A DNA stretch of 64,000 nt. Origin: Azolla caroliniana (lineage: Eukaryota; Polypodiophyta). Both the position numbers and the translations under genes were made by a program. The first letter of the stretch is position 1. Each line of letters begins with the position of its first letter. Shown here in pieces: positions 52,300 to 61,360 of this stretch. The stretch is taken from contig JBHGNT010000004.1 of the NCBI GenBank assembly GCA_043228905.1, positions 5,208,001 through 5,272,000 on the forward strand, written 5' to 3'. The notes under the pieces are model-generated. The model ran no database searches. It was not told the DNA's origin and saw nothing but the letters and a program-made list of their open reading frames with translations.

Positions 52300-54422
52300 A
52301 AATCCTCTCGGTTATCGGAACCGAGGGAGTCGCGGTTACGTTCGTGGTTCGGCCGTACCGTCAGAAACTGGACCGAATGGCGCCCGTCTTGGCTTTTGAC
52401 CCTCGCGTAGGCCGAACCATTGTCCAACACCTTGGTCTCCATCCGCGCCGCCGTGATGTACGGCTCTCCCAGTATGACCGGATGCGAAGACGTCTCCTGC
52501 ACGAAGAAGTGCTGGTCAATCTCGACGTCGCCGATCTTGACTCGCACATTCGGACAGGCCCCGTGCAGTTCCTCGGTGGCGCGCGTTGCTGCCCTTATTT
52601 TCCACCCGTGCTTGGTGTTGATCGGCCATTTGCCCTTCTTATAGAAGTCCATGGACATCAAATTGATCTCCGATCCGTGGTCCACCAAAGCTATCACCGG
52701 TTCCTGGACATCGCCGATCTTCACCGGGGTTTCCGTGGTCGCTCGGGCCCAGTGCGGTCTCGAATAGTGGCTTTCCGCCCACTCGTCTCCCAGCGCCATG
52801 TCGTCTAGGTGCGTCGTCCGCACTTCCACCGGTCTTTCCGGTTCTGTCTCCGTTGACAGCCTCTTCCGTTTCACCAAGTCCACGATGGAGTCGTGGAACT
52901 CCTTCTTGGCGATTCCCAGCACCTCCCGTAGCGACAGCTCCACCTTGCTGTCGAGGATCCGTTCCTCCAGGACCTTTCGTAAGTCCGTGGTTCTTTCTAT
53001 CTCCGTCCCCAGACGGTACCCGCCCTTCTGGGGTTTATCTTGCGTACCGGCCCCGCCGGCTTCGTCCCGTCGTGGCCCGGACCGGGTCTCGTATCGTTGT
53101 GAGGGCCCGGTCGTCCCGGGTTTCCCCACCCGCTTCTCTTCTACCAGAGCCTCGTAGTTCCGGCAAGCGGCTTCCACGAAGCCCGTCTTTTCCTCGACCG
53201 GGTCGCTCCACCCGGTCATCTCCCGTACCCGTTTCTCCGCACGGTCCGATTCCTCCCCTTTAAGCCCTGCACCGGCAAGGCCTTCCAGCATCGTCGGCCA
53301 GAATCCGGCTTTGCTTTCCTTTCGGGCCTCGCCGCCCCCGACTCGAATACCGGCCGACGCCGAGTAGTGGACAGTTTCCGCATGTCGGGCCGCCGCCTCT
53401 TCCATCAACCTCTTCATTCCGCCTCGCCCGTCGTTTCGGTTTAGGGCCCTTCTCGTGTCGTTGGCGTGAACCCGGCCTTCCCATAGGTACACCACCCGGT
53501 TCCTCAGCGCCTCTGCGAAATCGCCGCAGTCTTTTCGGATGTGGCCGACCCCGTCGCACCACATGCACCTGTTCCCTGCCGCCGGCCGTCGGTCACGAGC
53601 AGGTTCTCCGCCTTCTCTGCGGGCTTGTGCGATTTGGAGGTCTTTTATCGCCCTCGTCAGTTCCTCCAACGCAGCTCCTCCAGTCGAGCCTCTGATCACG
53701 CCGGTCGGAGCTGAACCGGATTCCAGCCATTCCCGAGTCTCTTCCCTTCGCACCGGCTGCGCCGGCTCGAGTTTCCTCGCCGCGACTGAGCCCGACCCGG
53801 CTGCTCTGTCATCCTCCCATTCTCGCCGTTTGTCGAAACGGCCGCAGGCTCTCTTGACCGCCGCCCAGTCGGCTGTCAGCCCGTCTTCGGTTTCTAGCAG
53901 GGCGCCCACGTGACTCCGATCCCTCTCGTCAACCGATTTGACGAACAGCAGGACCCGGCTTGTATCCAGGACCATCCTGTCAAGCGCCGAAAGGCGCGCG
54001 AAGTTCTCCTCGAACTCCCGGAGGAGTGCCGACGCATTCCTTCCTTTCCCGGGAGACTCCACCCACTCCATGAAGCTTCGCTTCGAAAGCCGGAGCGCGT
54101 CGTCCAGTCCGTATTTTTCCAGGAGCCGACCTTCGAACTCCTCCCAGGTACGGCTCTCCGCCCGCACCTCGAGCACCTCCGCGTGGATGCTCGGCATCGC
54201 CACTCGGGGAAAACCGGCAAGACGCCTGTCTTCCGGAATGTCCCGCATTAACATTTCCGCACCGTAGGACGCCAGGTACTTCGTGGCATCTTTTCCGGTG
54301 AATCGACCGATCGTTCCGACGACCGCCTCAATAGCTCTATCGAGGGCGCCGGTGCCCTCGCGCGCGCTTACTATCCGATCCACGGCCGAAGCCATGGCCT
54401 CTGCAAGATCCGCCCCCTTCAT
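52296..54422 (-). CDS. B2 gag-protease polyprotein, 708 residues
   Basis: The protein listing is identical to B1. One silent G/A difference was seen near 53373. It carries the gag core, CCHC knuckle and Asp-His-Gly protease segment, and the same REDF-stop end at the putative -1 shift site. The start ATG at 54422 lies 23 bp after the primer site. Confidence 0.93.
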   Translation of the reverse strand: MKGADLAEAMASAVDRIVSAREGTGALDRAIEAVVGTIGRFTGKDATKYLASYGAEMLMRDIPEDRRLAGFPRVAMPSIHAEVLEVRAESRTWEEFEGRLLEKYGLDDALRLSKRSFMEWVESPGKGRNASALLREFEENFARLSALDRMVLDTSRVLLFVKSVDERDRSHVGALLETEDGLTADWAAVKRACGRFDKRREWEDDRAAGSGSVAARKLEPAQPVRREETREWLESGSAPTGVIRGSTGGAALEELTRAIKDLQIAQARREGGEPARDRRPAAGNRCMWCDGVGHIRKDCGDFAEALRNRVVYLWEGRVHANDTRRALNRNDGRGGMKRLMEEAAARHAETVHYSASAGIRVGGGEARKESKAGFWPTMLEGLAGAGLKGEESDRAEKRVREMTGWSDPVEEKTGFVEAACRNYEALVEEKRVGKPGTTGPSQRYETRSGPRRDEAGGAGTQDKPQKGGYRLGTEIERTTDLRKVLEERILDSKVELSLREVLGIAKKEFHDSIVDLVKRKRLSTETEPERPVEVRTTHLDDMALGDEWAESHYSRPHWARATTETPVKIGDVQEPVIALVDHGSEINLMSMDFYKKGKWPINTKHGWKIRAATRATEELHGACPNVRVKIGDVEIDQHFFVQETSSHPVILGEPYITAARMETKVLDNGSAYARVKSQDGRHSVQFLTVRPNHERNRDSLGSDNREDF

Positions 54423-54444
54423 TTCCTACTCTTCTGCCGCCTCT

Positions 54445-54462
54445 TTCACGTCGGGTTCACCA
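54445..54462 (-). other. Primer-binding site of B2, tRNA-Trp type
   Basis: TGGTGAACCCGACGTGAA, three bases after the 5' LTR, as in B1. Confidence 0.78.
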
Positions 54463-54465
54463 AGA

Positions 54466-55182
54466 TGTCGGGGTTGCTACGCCCTTGCGTGTAGAAAGGA
54501 GGAGGGACCACGGGGGTCTCGAACCGAAGAGCAAGAGAGAGAGGAGTAAGAGAGAGAGACCCGATTACACAGAACCGAAGATCCGATTGCGCAGAACCGA
54601 CGATTGCACAGGGACACGGCCCAACAAACAGAGATCACAAATAGACGCCGACGCAGATGGACGCAACAACGAGAGATATGTGCTTATGAATGCAAGAAAA
54701 TAACAGACTAAAGTATTACAACCCACGGTGGGGCACAAAATAGATACTAACGAAAACGAACAGGGCGGCGAACAGCTGCCGACCCCTGTATGTCGCGACG
54801 CACAGAAAGGGAAAACAGGTCGGAGGTGCTGCAGGACGCACTCGGGGCGTTCCACGGAACAGCGCAAGCCTCCTCGAAACCTGCACAGGTACGCGATGGA
54901 GCAGAAGACAGAGAGAGCAGGAGTGAGAGAGAAGCTCCGAAATCGGTTCGGCAGCACTTCGTCCTCTCCGCGGGAGATACCCCACTTCTATTCTTCCTCT
55001 TCCTTTTATAGCCCGTCAAGAGGCCGTTTGGCATTAACTGCATACCAACCGAATCTACCCACCTAGGATCCTCGTATGTACCTACTTCGTCCTTAGGTAC
55101 TTCTTGGCGCGCGTGTGTGTGTAGAGCCGTTTCCCACGCCTTGTTCCTCCGATTCCTCTTGTGGGCGGTTTTCTTCACGACA
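54466..55182 (-). repeat. 5' LTR of B2
   Basis: 717 bp with TATAAA at 55005-55010 on the element strand. ACGT follows at 55183-55186. Confidence 0.95.
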
Positions 55183-57264
55183 ACGTGCTCTGCATCCGGA
55201 AATCTCCAGGGGGCTCTTCTCTCTCTGAGAGGGTATCTCTGTCCTTGGTCTTCAATTACCGGTTCCTCCGTTTGTTCTTCATCCGAATCTGATTCAGGGT
55301 CTTGAACAGTTCTGGTGTCCAAACCTTCTTCTTCGGTAGGTCTGGATTCTTGTCCGCCTCAGACCAGTTCTTTGAGTGTCATTCGGCTTCCAGTCAGATG
55401 AGTCCTTTTGTCTTTCGACCAATCTCTGTCGGTCAATCTAGAGTCTGCTATCTTCTTCTCCGCCTCCCAGTCGGCAATAGTCTTGTGTTCCATGAAGACT
55501 ATGTCTCGACTCCGAAACACCTTCTTCTCGACCAAGTCCCACACTCGGTAGGTGAACTCATCATCGCCGTATCCAAGGAATATGCATGGCCGGGACTTCA
55601 GATCCAACTCTCCTCTCTTATCCTTTGCAACATGCACATAAGCGAGACAACTGAATACCTTCAGATGCCGGTAAGACACATCTTTATCGGTCCATACTCT
55701 CTGTGGTGTGTCTCCTTCCAAGGGTGTTGAGGGTGATCTGTTAATCACGTACATCGCCGTCATCAACACCTCAGCCCAAAACGTCTTGGATAACTTTGCA
55801 TGTGCTAGCATGCTTCGGACTCTCTCCATTATGGTCCGGTTCAACCGTTCAGCCAACCCGTTCAATTCTGGCGTCTTCGACACAGTGAATTCGAGTTGGA
55901 TTCCTTTCGACCGGCTGTACTCCTCGAACTGCCCTCGGTATTCGCCTCCGTTATCTGCTCGAACCACCTTTACCTTCCATCTGGTTTCCCTTGCCACTCT
56001 CACATGGAGCTCCTTGAAGACGGATAGCACTTGATCCTTCATCTTCAACAGTGAGACCCACAACTTCCGGCCGTGGTTGTCTATGAACGTCACAAAGTAC
56101 TACGATCCGGCATGTGACTTCGTGTCCACTTGACACACATCGGTATGCACCAACTCCAGTGGTGCATTCCGTCTCATCGATGGTCTTGACCGGAAGGAGG
56201 TTCGGTTTTGCTTGCCGCCCAAGCAATCGGTGCACTTCTCAAGATGCACGTCTTTCACCTCCTGAATGAGGTTATCTTCGGCAAGTCTTTTCATCCCCTT
56301 TTGGCTCATATGATATAGTCTCTTGTGCCACAGCTCACCGACATTGTTAGATGCTACGTTCACTTCTTCTCGGTATACCTAGGCGTGCATCAGGTACAGC
56401 GTGTTGATCTTTTGGGCTCGAGCCACGATCAGGTTTCCTTTGGTGAATTTCATTACTCCATTCCGGATGTTACCCGTCTTGCCTTCATCATCTAGCCGAC
56501 CGGCTGATATCAGGTTCAACCGAACCTTCGGAACATGTCGGACATACTTCAGTAGCAACTTGCACCCGATTGATGTCGTCAACCACACATCTCCTATGCC
56601 GAAAATTTGGCATGACCCTTCATTCCCCATCTGGACACAACCAAGATCTCGGGCTCTATAGGACGAGAAGCATTTCTGGTCCAGTGTCAGGTGGAACGAT
56701 GCTCAAGAATTAGCAACCCAGGTTGTCTCGTTGCTGACAAGGTTTAACTCATTCTCCTTGGTGATGAGGAGCAGTTCTTCTTCACTTGTCGTGATTGCCA
56801 ACATTCCTTTCCAATCCAGACCTCTCCAATCTGAACCATTTCGATCTGAACTCTTCTTCAAATCGGTGGTGTCGACCCCTTTCTCTTTCCAAAAATGCCA
56901 ACAGTTCTTCTGGAAGTGCCCCGGCTTCCCACAGTAGAAGCAAGTAGGCCTCCCTCTTGACTTTGATCTCGTCCCCGATTTGTCCTAGTTTTGGGGACTC
57001 CGATTTCGGCCTCTTCCCCGGTTTCGGCCATACTTTCTTCATTGAATTTTTTGTACATGCTCATGTCGATGAAGCACCGTATGTATGCCATCGTCTTCAT
57101 GTGCATCACCTCCCATGTCGTGGCATCGATCTTGTCCGGTTTCTTGTCCCCGAACTGTACCAGCAGCCAGAGATCTTTGACCACGAGCATGTCCCTCATC
57201 TTCAACTTCCACACTGGGTAGTTGGAGTCGGTGAGCTTGAACATGCTTCGAATGACTCTTCCAT
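55183..57264 (-). pseudogene. C3 gag, protease and integrase remnant
   Basis: Reading on the minus strand, gag starts at the ATG at 57264 and soon shifts frame to FKLTDSNYPVWKLKMRDML (from 57244). A CCHC-type knuckle follows near 56900-56945. The protease motif near 56710 is destroyed (WVANS-stop-ASFH in place of WVVDSGASFH). The pre-integrase finger is at 56100-56363. The integrase core at 55359-56093 keeps RADNGGEYRGQF and NGLAERLNR and continues to IFLGYGDDEFTYRVWD. After a stop, an acidic linker reaches RYPLRERRAPWRFPDAEH at the B2 junction. Compared with C1 it is collinear but inactive. Confidence 0.82.
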
Positions 57265-57289
57265 TTTCTTGTTAGCTCTTATACCAGTT

Positions 57290-57750
57290 TGTGCATAATA
57301 GCGCTCAGCCACAACCGAGACTCAAACACTTTATGAGAGAACAAAACAAAAATGGAGGTTCGTACACTTATAGAGAAGAGACAACACAGGATGTTTACGT
57401 GGAAAACCCTAATAGGGAAAACCACGGGAGCCCACAGACTCCAACTATCACTATATGAGAAAGGAGATACCCCAAGAGATTCAGAGGCAACGACCTCGAG
57501 CTCTGTATCTTCGCAAACCAGCGGCTTCTCTTCTCTCTCTCTCTGTACAACTATGATACAACTAACAACAACAATAACCACACATCTAAAGTGATTGCCC
57601 TAAGTCATATTTATACTTATATGACTTTAAGACTATTTACAAATATAGCCTTTACAAGCACCAGAAACATATTTTCATATATGTCCCTGGATCCGGTTCA
57701 CACCGGATCCATTCGGATACCTTCCGGCGATCCGGCTCCTCTGGATCCCA
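57290..57750 (-). repeat. 5' LTR of C3, truncated at its outer end
   Basis: On the + strand it starts TGTGCATAATAGCGC and matches 27750-28210 as far as GGATCCCAT. The last 50 or so bases expected of the LTR are missing, and C4 gag follows. The primer site on the element strand reads TGGTATAAGAGC (57275-57286), one mismatch from the initiator-Met site. Confidence 0.78.
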
Positions 57751-58588
57751 TCCTGATGAACAACGGCTCCTCCTCACTCACAGCGATTGCTAATGACCTG
57801 CTTTTGCTGTCCAGAATCTTCTTCGGCTCAACACCATCAACTCCCCCTTTGTCTCTTTGGTAGTGCTAACAATTCTTCTAGAAGTGCCCCAGCTTCCCAC
57901 AATAGAAGCACATGGGTCTTCCCTTCAACTTTGACCTCGGTCTAGGTCCTTGTTTTGCGGACTTCTTTGCCAGCCCCTTCCTTTGTAGGAGTCACCTTCT
58001 ATGACTAGGGCCTTATGATCGGAGATGGACTCTCTATCCTTCTGGCGAGCTTCTTCATTCAACAAGCTTGACTTCACCATCTCTAGGGACAATTGCTTCC
58101 CTTGTGGTCCTGTGTTTCCGAAGGTCCCCATGAGCGTCTCCCAATTGTTCGAAAGGGATCCCAACAACAACAATGCCAGTACCTCGTCAGCTAGAGGTAC
58201 TTCTAGAGAGGTGGTATGATTTATCAATCCTTGGAAGGTATTCAGGTGCTCAACTATGCTTGAGCTATCCTGATATATCAGTCTCACTATCTTCCTGAAA
58301 ACTGAGACTCTATTTACGGCGTTCTTATTTTCAAACATGACCCCGATCTTCTTCCAAAGGACATCGACATATGTCTCTTCGTTAAAGTTGTTGTATAGAG
58401 TCATGTCTATAAAACACCTTATGTATGTTGTTGCCTTTAGATGCAAGACTTCCCAAGTCGGTGTGTCGATCTTGTCAGCCTTGGTCTTGTCGTATTGCAC
58501 CGGCAACCAACATGTCCCTCATCGTCAACTTCCACGCAGAGTAGTTGGAGCCAGTTAGCTTGAACATTCCGTCGAATGAGTCTTCCAT
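57751..58588 (-). pseudogene. C4 gag remnant
   Basis: The minus strand starts at ATG 58588 (MEDSFDGMFKLTGSNYSAWK). It shifts frame, then runs as gag through FNEETYVDVLWKKIGVMFEN and LLLGSLSNNWETLMGTFGN. A decayed CCHC knuckle follows (CFYCGKLGHF, then a stop), with a protease-proximal SEEEPLFI near 57770. There it is joined to the C3 LTR at GGATCCCAT. The rest of C4 pol is gone. It is related to the C1/C3 gags. Confidence 0.72.
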
Positions 58589-58632
58589 TTTCTTTCACTT
58601 GAAGGTTATGAACCTTCACTCTAATACCAGTT

Positions 58633-59149
58633 TGTTAGGAAATGGGGCTCAAACACAACCGAATTGCAAGCACACAAAGGGAAAACAGAGTACTAAACAC
58701 AAAGATGATGCAACAACACAATGACACAAGATATTAACATGGAAAACCCTGTAATGGGAAAAACCATGGGAGCCCACAGACTCCGAATTGTTCCACTATA
58801 GGAGGAGAGAATACAAGGAGACTCACAAGCAACAACCTTGAGCTCATCTTCGTCTAACTGACGGTTACACACACACTCACTCTCTTCTCGTCCACATTCA
58901 GATTACAACTCTGTATAGTGATAACTAACTCTACAACAACACAACTAACATGTTAGCCATAACTATATATATTCTTAAACGTTGTAATGGTTATTTACAA
59001 ATATAGCCTCTTATCAACTACAACTGGATCACGAATCCAGATGCTTTCCAGAATCCGGATGCATGTCGGACGTCTTCCCGACCAATCTAGTTCCTCATCT
59101 AGATCCAACAAACCGACACCTCCCATCTGGAGGGACTTGTTTCCCAACA
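58633..59149 (-). repeat. 5' LTR of C4
   Basis: A 517-bp LTR, on the element strand TGTTGGGAAACAAGTCCC...CCTAACA. The primer site on the element strand is TGGTATTAGAG, one mismatch from the initiator-Met site, next to 58630. It matches 23526-23870. AGAAC follows (59150-59154). Confidence 0.78.
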
Positions 59150-61360
59150 AGAACTAGTGATGGGTATGACTTATGATATTTTTCATCTTGTCTTTAAGTG
59201 GGAACAAGAACTTACTAAACACATGCACACCCCTCGAGATATTGTTGCTTCCACTCCATCTGAGAATGCCAAATCAACCATCATTGGTCCCTATTTTCCC
59301 ATAAACACCAAAGCAATCATGTTTGCTAAAAGACTATCAACCCCATTCTCAACACCAATATTCGATGAGCTTTTGTTGAAGATGAACTCATCTTAGCCAT
59401 GATCAAGCTCTTACTCCTGATTGTGTAAACCCAAAACCTTTGTTCATCATAGCGTCCTCTATCCAAAGGTGGATTCTTCCATTGAATCCATTGTCCCACA
59501 AGTGTGTGATATCATTGATCGTCCAGCAAATGTGAAACAAGCAAAAGACCATCTATAAAATATGAGAAGAAAATATGCTTAATTAGGCTTTAGGACTAGT
59601 TTTAATATGTCAAGGATGATTGTTTAGAAGACTATTAAGGAAAATAAGGTCATGTTCTTTAGTTGTGACAGCCTTATAAGGCTAATGATCATATTGTAAT
59701 TTATGGACAACCATATGTAAGAATCACTAATGGCTAATAGAGTTGTAATGTGGACAAGACTCGTTAGGGTTTCCAAGTTGTATAAAAGAGCATGACTCTC
59801 ATGTAAAAAGGACATTTGGGTGCCATGACTTTGGGGGCTACATTTTCATCTTCATTCTCTCCCGTTTGCATCCAAGAAGAGCCACTTTCTCTCTATAACT
59901 TTTCCACACTAATTAATCAAGATTTTTTTTTACGTAATATTTATCTAATTTGTTGGAATACCTTATATGTTTTAACTCATTATCTATTTAGTTAAGATAA
60001 ATCATATTTTTTAAATAGTGTAATGATTAGATATGTGTTAAATTTATATTAACTTAAGACGCCTTTGAGGGCTTCAAGGGTTGCATGCAACATAGAGGCA
60101 AATGCATTTATGTTGGGAACCCGTAGCATATTACCGACATCTCCAAATCCCTTGGTTACCCACCAAGAGGAAGGTGAATCTTCAAGATTCGATAGCGACC
60201 CTTGGAATTGCACACTCTAAGGTATGAGACAAGTTGGCCCCTTTAAGGAAACTTGATTTAGAGACCCAACAAATAGGACATTAAAGTTGAACAAGGGAGC
60301 AAGCCATCATGTAACATATATAAGACATCCAAATGGCACATTTGTAGTCGAGGGAGAATATTTTGTGCTTGTCAATTTATGGCTAGTTGAGGCGTGATTC
60401 TATGTTCATCCATGTAAATAGAATTCATTGTTGATATTGTGTTGTTGATTCTTGCTTGCACTCATATTTGGTATTCTCTAGTTGGTGTAAATTGCACAAC
60501 ATAACTAATAGACAAGAGGCAAAAGTGACAATGTTTGAGGTATGAATGTTGCATAGAGTGTTATGCCACTCTCCAGACGAATATTAAGAATAGAAATGTT
60601 TGGCTAGTATACTATCAACTAACCCTCATGTACATAATAATGAATTGGGTATACTAGTTTATACAAGGTATAGAGAGCAAAATAGGCACCAAGACATAGC
60701 TAAAACCCAAACGAAATAATAGAGAATGGCCAAAAATCCCATCGGTTATACATCTAATCTATGGCTAAAGTAACTCATGTTCAATGTATGGCTCAATAAG
60801 CTATCACAATTGGGGGGGGGAGTGTTACAACAATCGGTCAATACAACAAACGGTTGCTATCCATGGGTGCTCTTTCAAGATAGTGCCTAGATGGTGGAAA
60901 GGACATTTTTTGGACATGGAACTTGATGACTAGAGAAGCACATGTTATTTTGTGCATAGCTATAAGATGGATTTGTCTTTAAACACACTTTGATGCTAAC
61001 GCACTAAAAGTTTTAGCATTCTATTGAATCCCATACATATGGAGGCAAACAAATCTATGAGTAAATATCTGTATATGTTTCCTTTCTATCACTACCATCC
61101 ATTACAAAGCACACAAAGGAAACAAATTTCATCGAGGCAATTTCTACCCATGGCTGTATAGATCAAACACATTTTCTTCTTCAAAATGAAAATGAAATAC
61201 TTACATAGAGCATGATCAACAAAAACTGGCACTGAGAGAAAGTTTTCTTGCTTGATTTACAGATCAGGCATTGTTCAGCTCATCGATCAGAGTTGTAAAC
61301 AAAAAACACACCACACCTAACACTAAAAACAGTTCAATACTCTTTGTTTGTGTTGTTTTC
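59150..61360. other. Intergenic between the nest and the OBERON-like gene
   Basis: AT-rich. A + frame at 59157-59396 (WEQELTKHMHTPRDIVASTP) is open but unrecognised. TATAAAAG near 59782, followed by a pyrimidine-rich leader, could be an old promoter. A G-run then AGTGTTACAAC at 60811-60830 resembles a purine tract plus LTR start, but no matching LTR end or partner was found. 60261-60362 is related to 22328-22450. The 3' UTR of the OBERON-like gene lies at the right end. Confidence 0.45.
60261..60362. repeat. Dispersed repeat, right copy
   Basis: ACCCAACAAATAGGACATTAAAG...GGCACATTTGTAGTCGAGGGAG, related to 22328-22450 in the same orientation. The two copies flank the nest at similar distances (about 1.1 kb from each end). 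Confidence 0.5.

Larger units (their letters stand above)
48019..55182 (-). mobile_element. Gypsy-like LTR retrotransposon B2, structurally complete
   Basis: The same 7164-bp length as B1, with LTRs at 48019-48735 (3') and 54466-55182 (5') that show one visible difference (GCGTATAG versus GCGTGTAG near the left end). The target duplication is ACGT (48015-48018, 55183-55186), in RT-proximal coding sequence of copia C3. All functional regions match B1 at an offset of 15967. Neighbouring flanks differ from those of B1, so this is an independent insertion and not a segmental duplicate. Both frames are open and the integrase zinc region keeps the lineage Trp, making this the best candidate for an active copy. 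Confidence 0.95.
27750..57750 (-). mobile_element. Copia element C3, host of C2 and B2
   Basis: A minus-strand element with a 3' LTR at 27750-28261 and a partial 5' LTR at 57290-57750. The coding remnants are in three blocks: 28262-29082 (RNase H), 47243-48018 (RT) and 55183-57264 (integrase, protease, gag). Removing C2 with one CAGCC and B2 with one ACGT restores collinear protein sequence at both joints. The outer end of the 5' LTR is missing; it joins C4 gag at 57750. The sequence is the same family as C1, but many stops make it inactive. Confidence 0.8.
23526..59149 (-). mobile_element. Copia element C4: outermost shell of the nested block
   Basis: The left boundary is the C4 3' LTR (23526), the right is the C4 5' LTR (58633-59149). 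They are flanked by AGAAT/AGAAC, which match at 4 of 5 bases. Only the partial 3' LTR, part of gag (57751-58588), the primer site and the 5' LTR survive. Everything between belongs to younger insertions C5, C3, C2, C1, B1 and B2. A deletion at about 57750 removed most of C4 gag-pol. The pairing of the two LTRs is inferred from homology, orientation and the near-identical flanks. Confidence 0.62.

Noticed and set aside
32052-55182. B1 and B2 as halves of one segmental duplication
   Set aside because: Similarity stops exactly at the LTR ends. The flanks belong to different copia elements, and each copy has its own target duplication.
29495-59154. AGAAC shared by C1 and C4 flanks as evidence of a common event
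   Set aside because: C1 has its own perfect pair at 29495 and 41991. The C4 match is a separate 4-of-5 pair, so the shared 5-mer is probably coincidence.
60811-60830. G-run followed by TGTTACAAC as a purine tract and LTR start
   Set aside because: No LTR end, partner LTR, primer site or coding remnant was found nearby.
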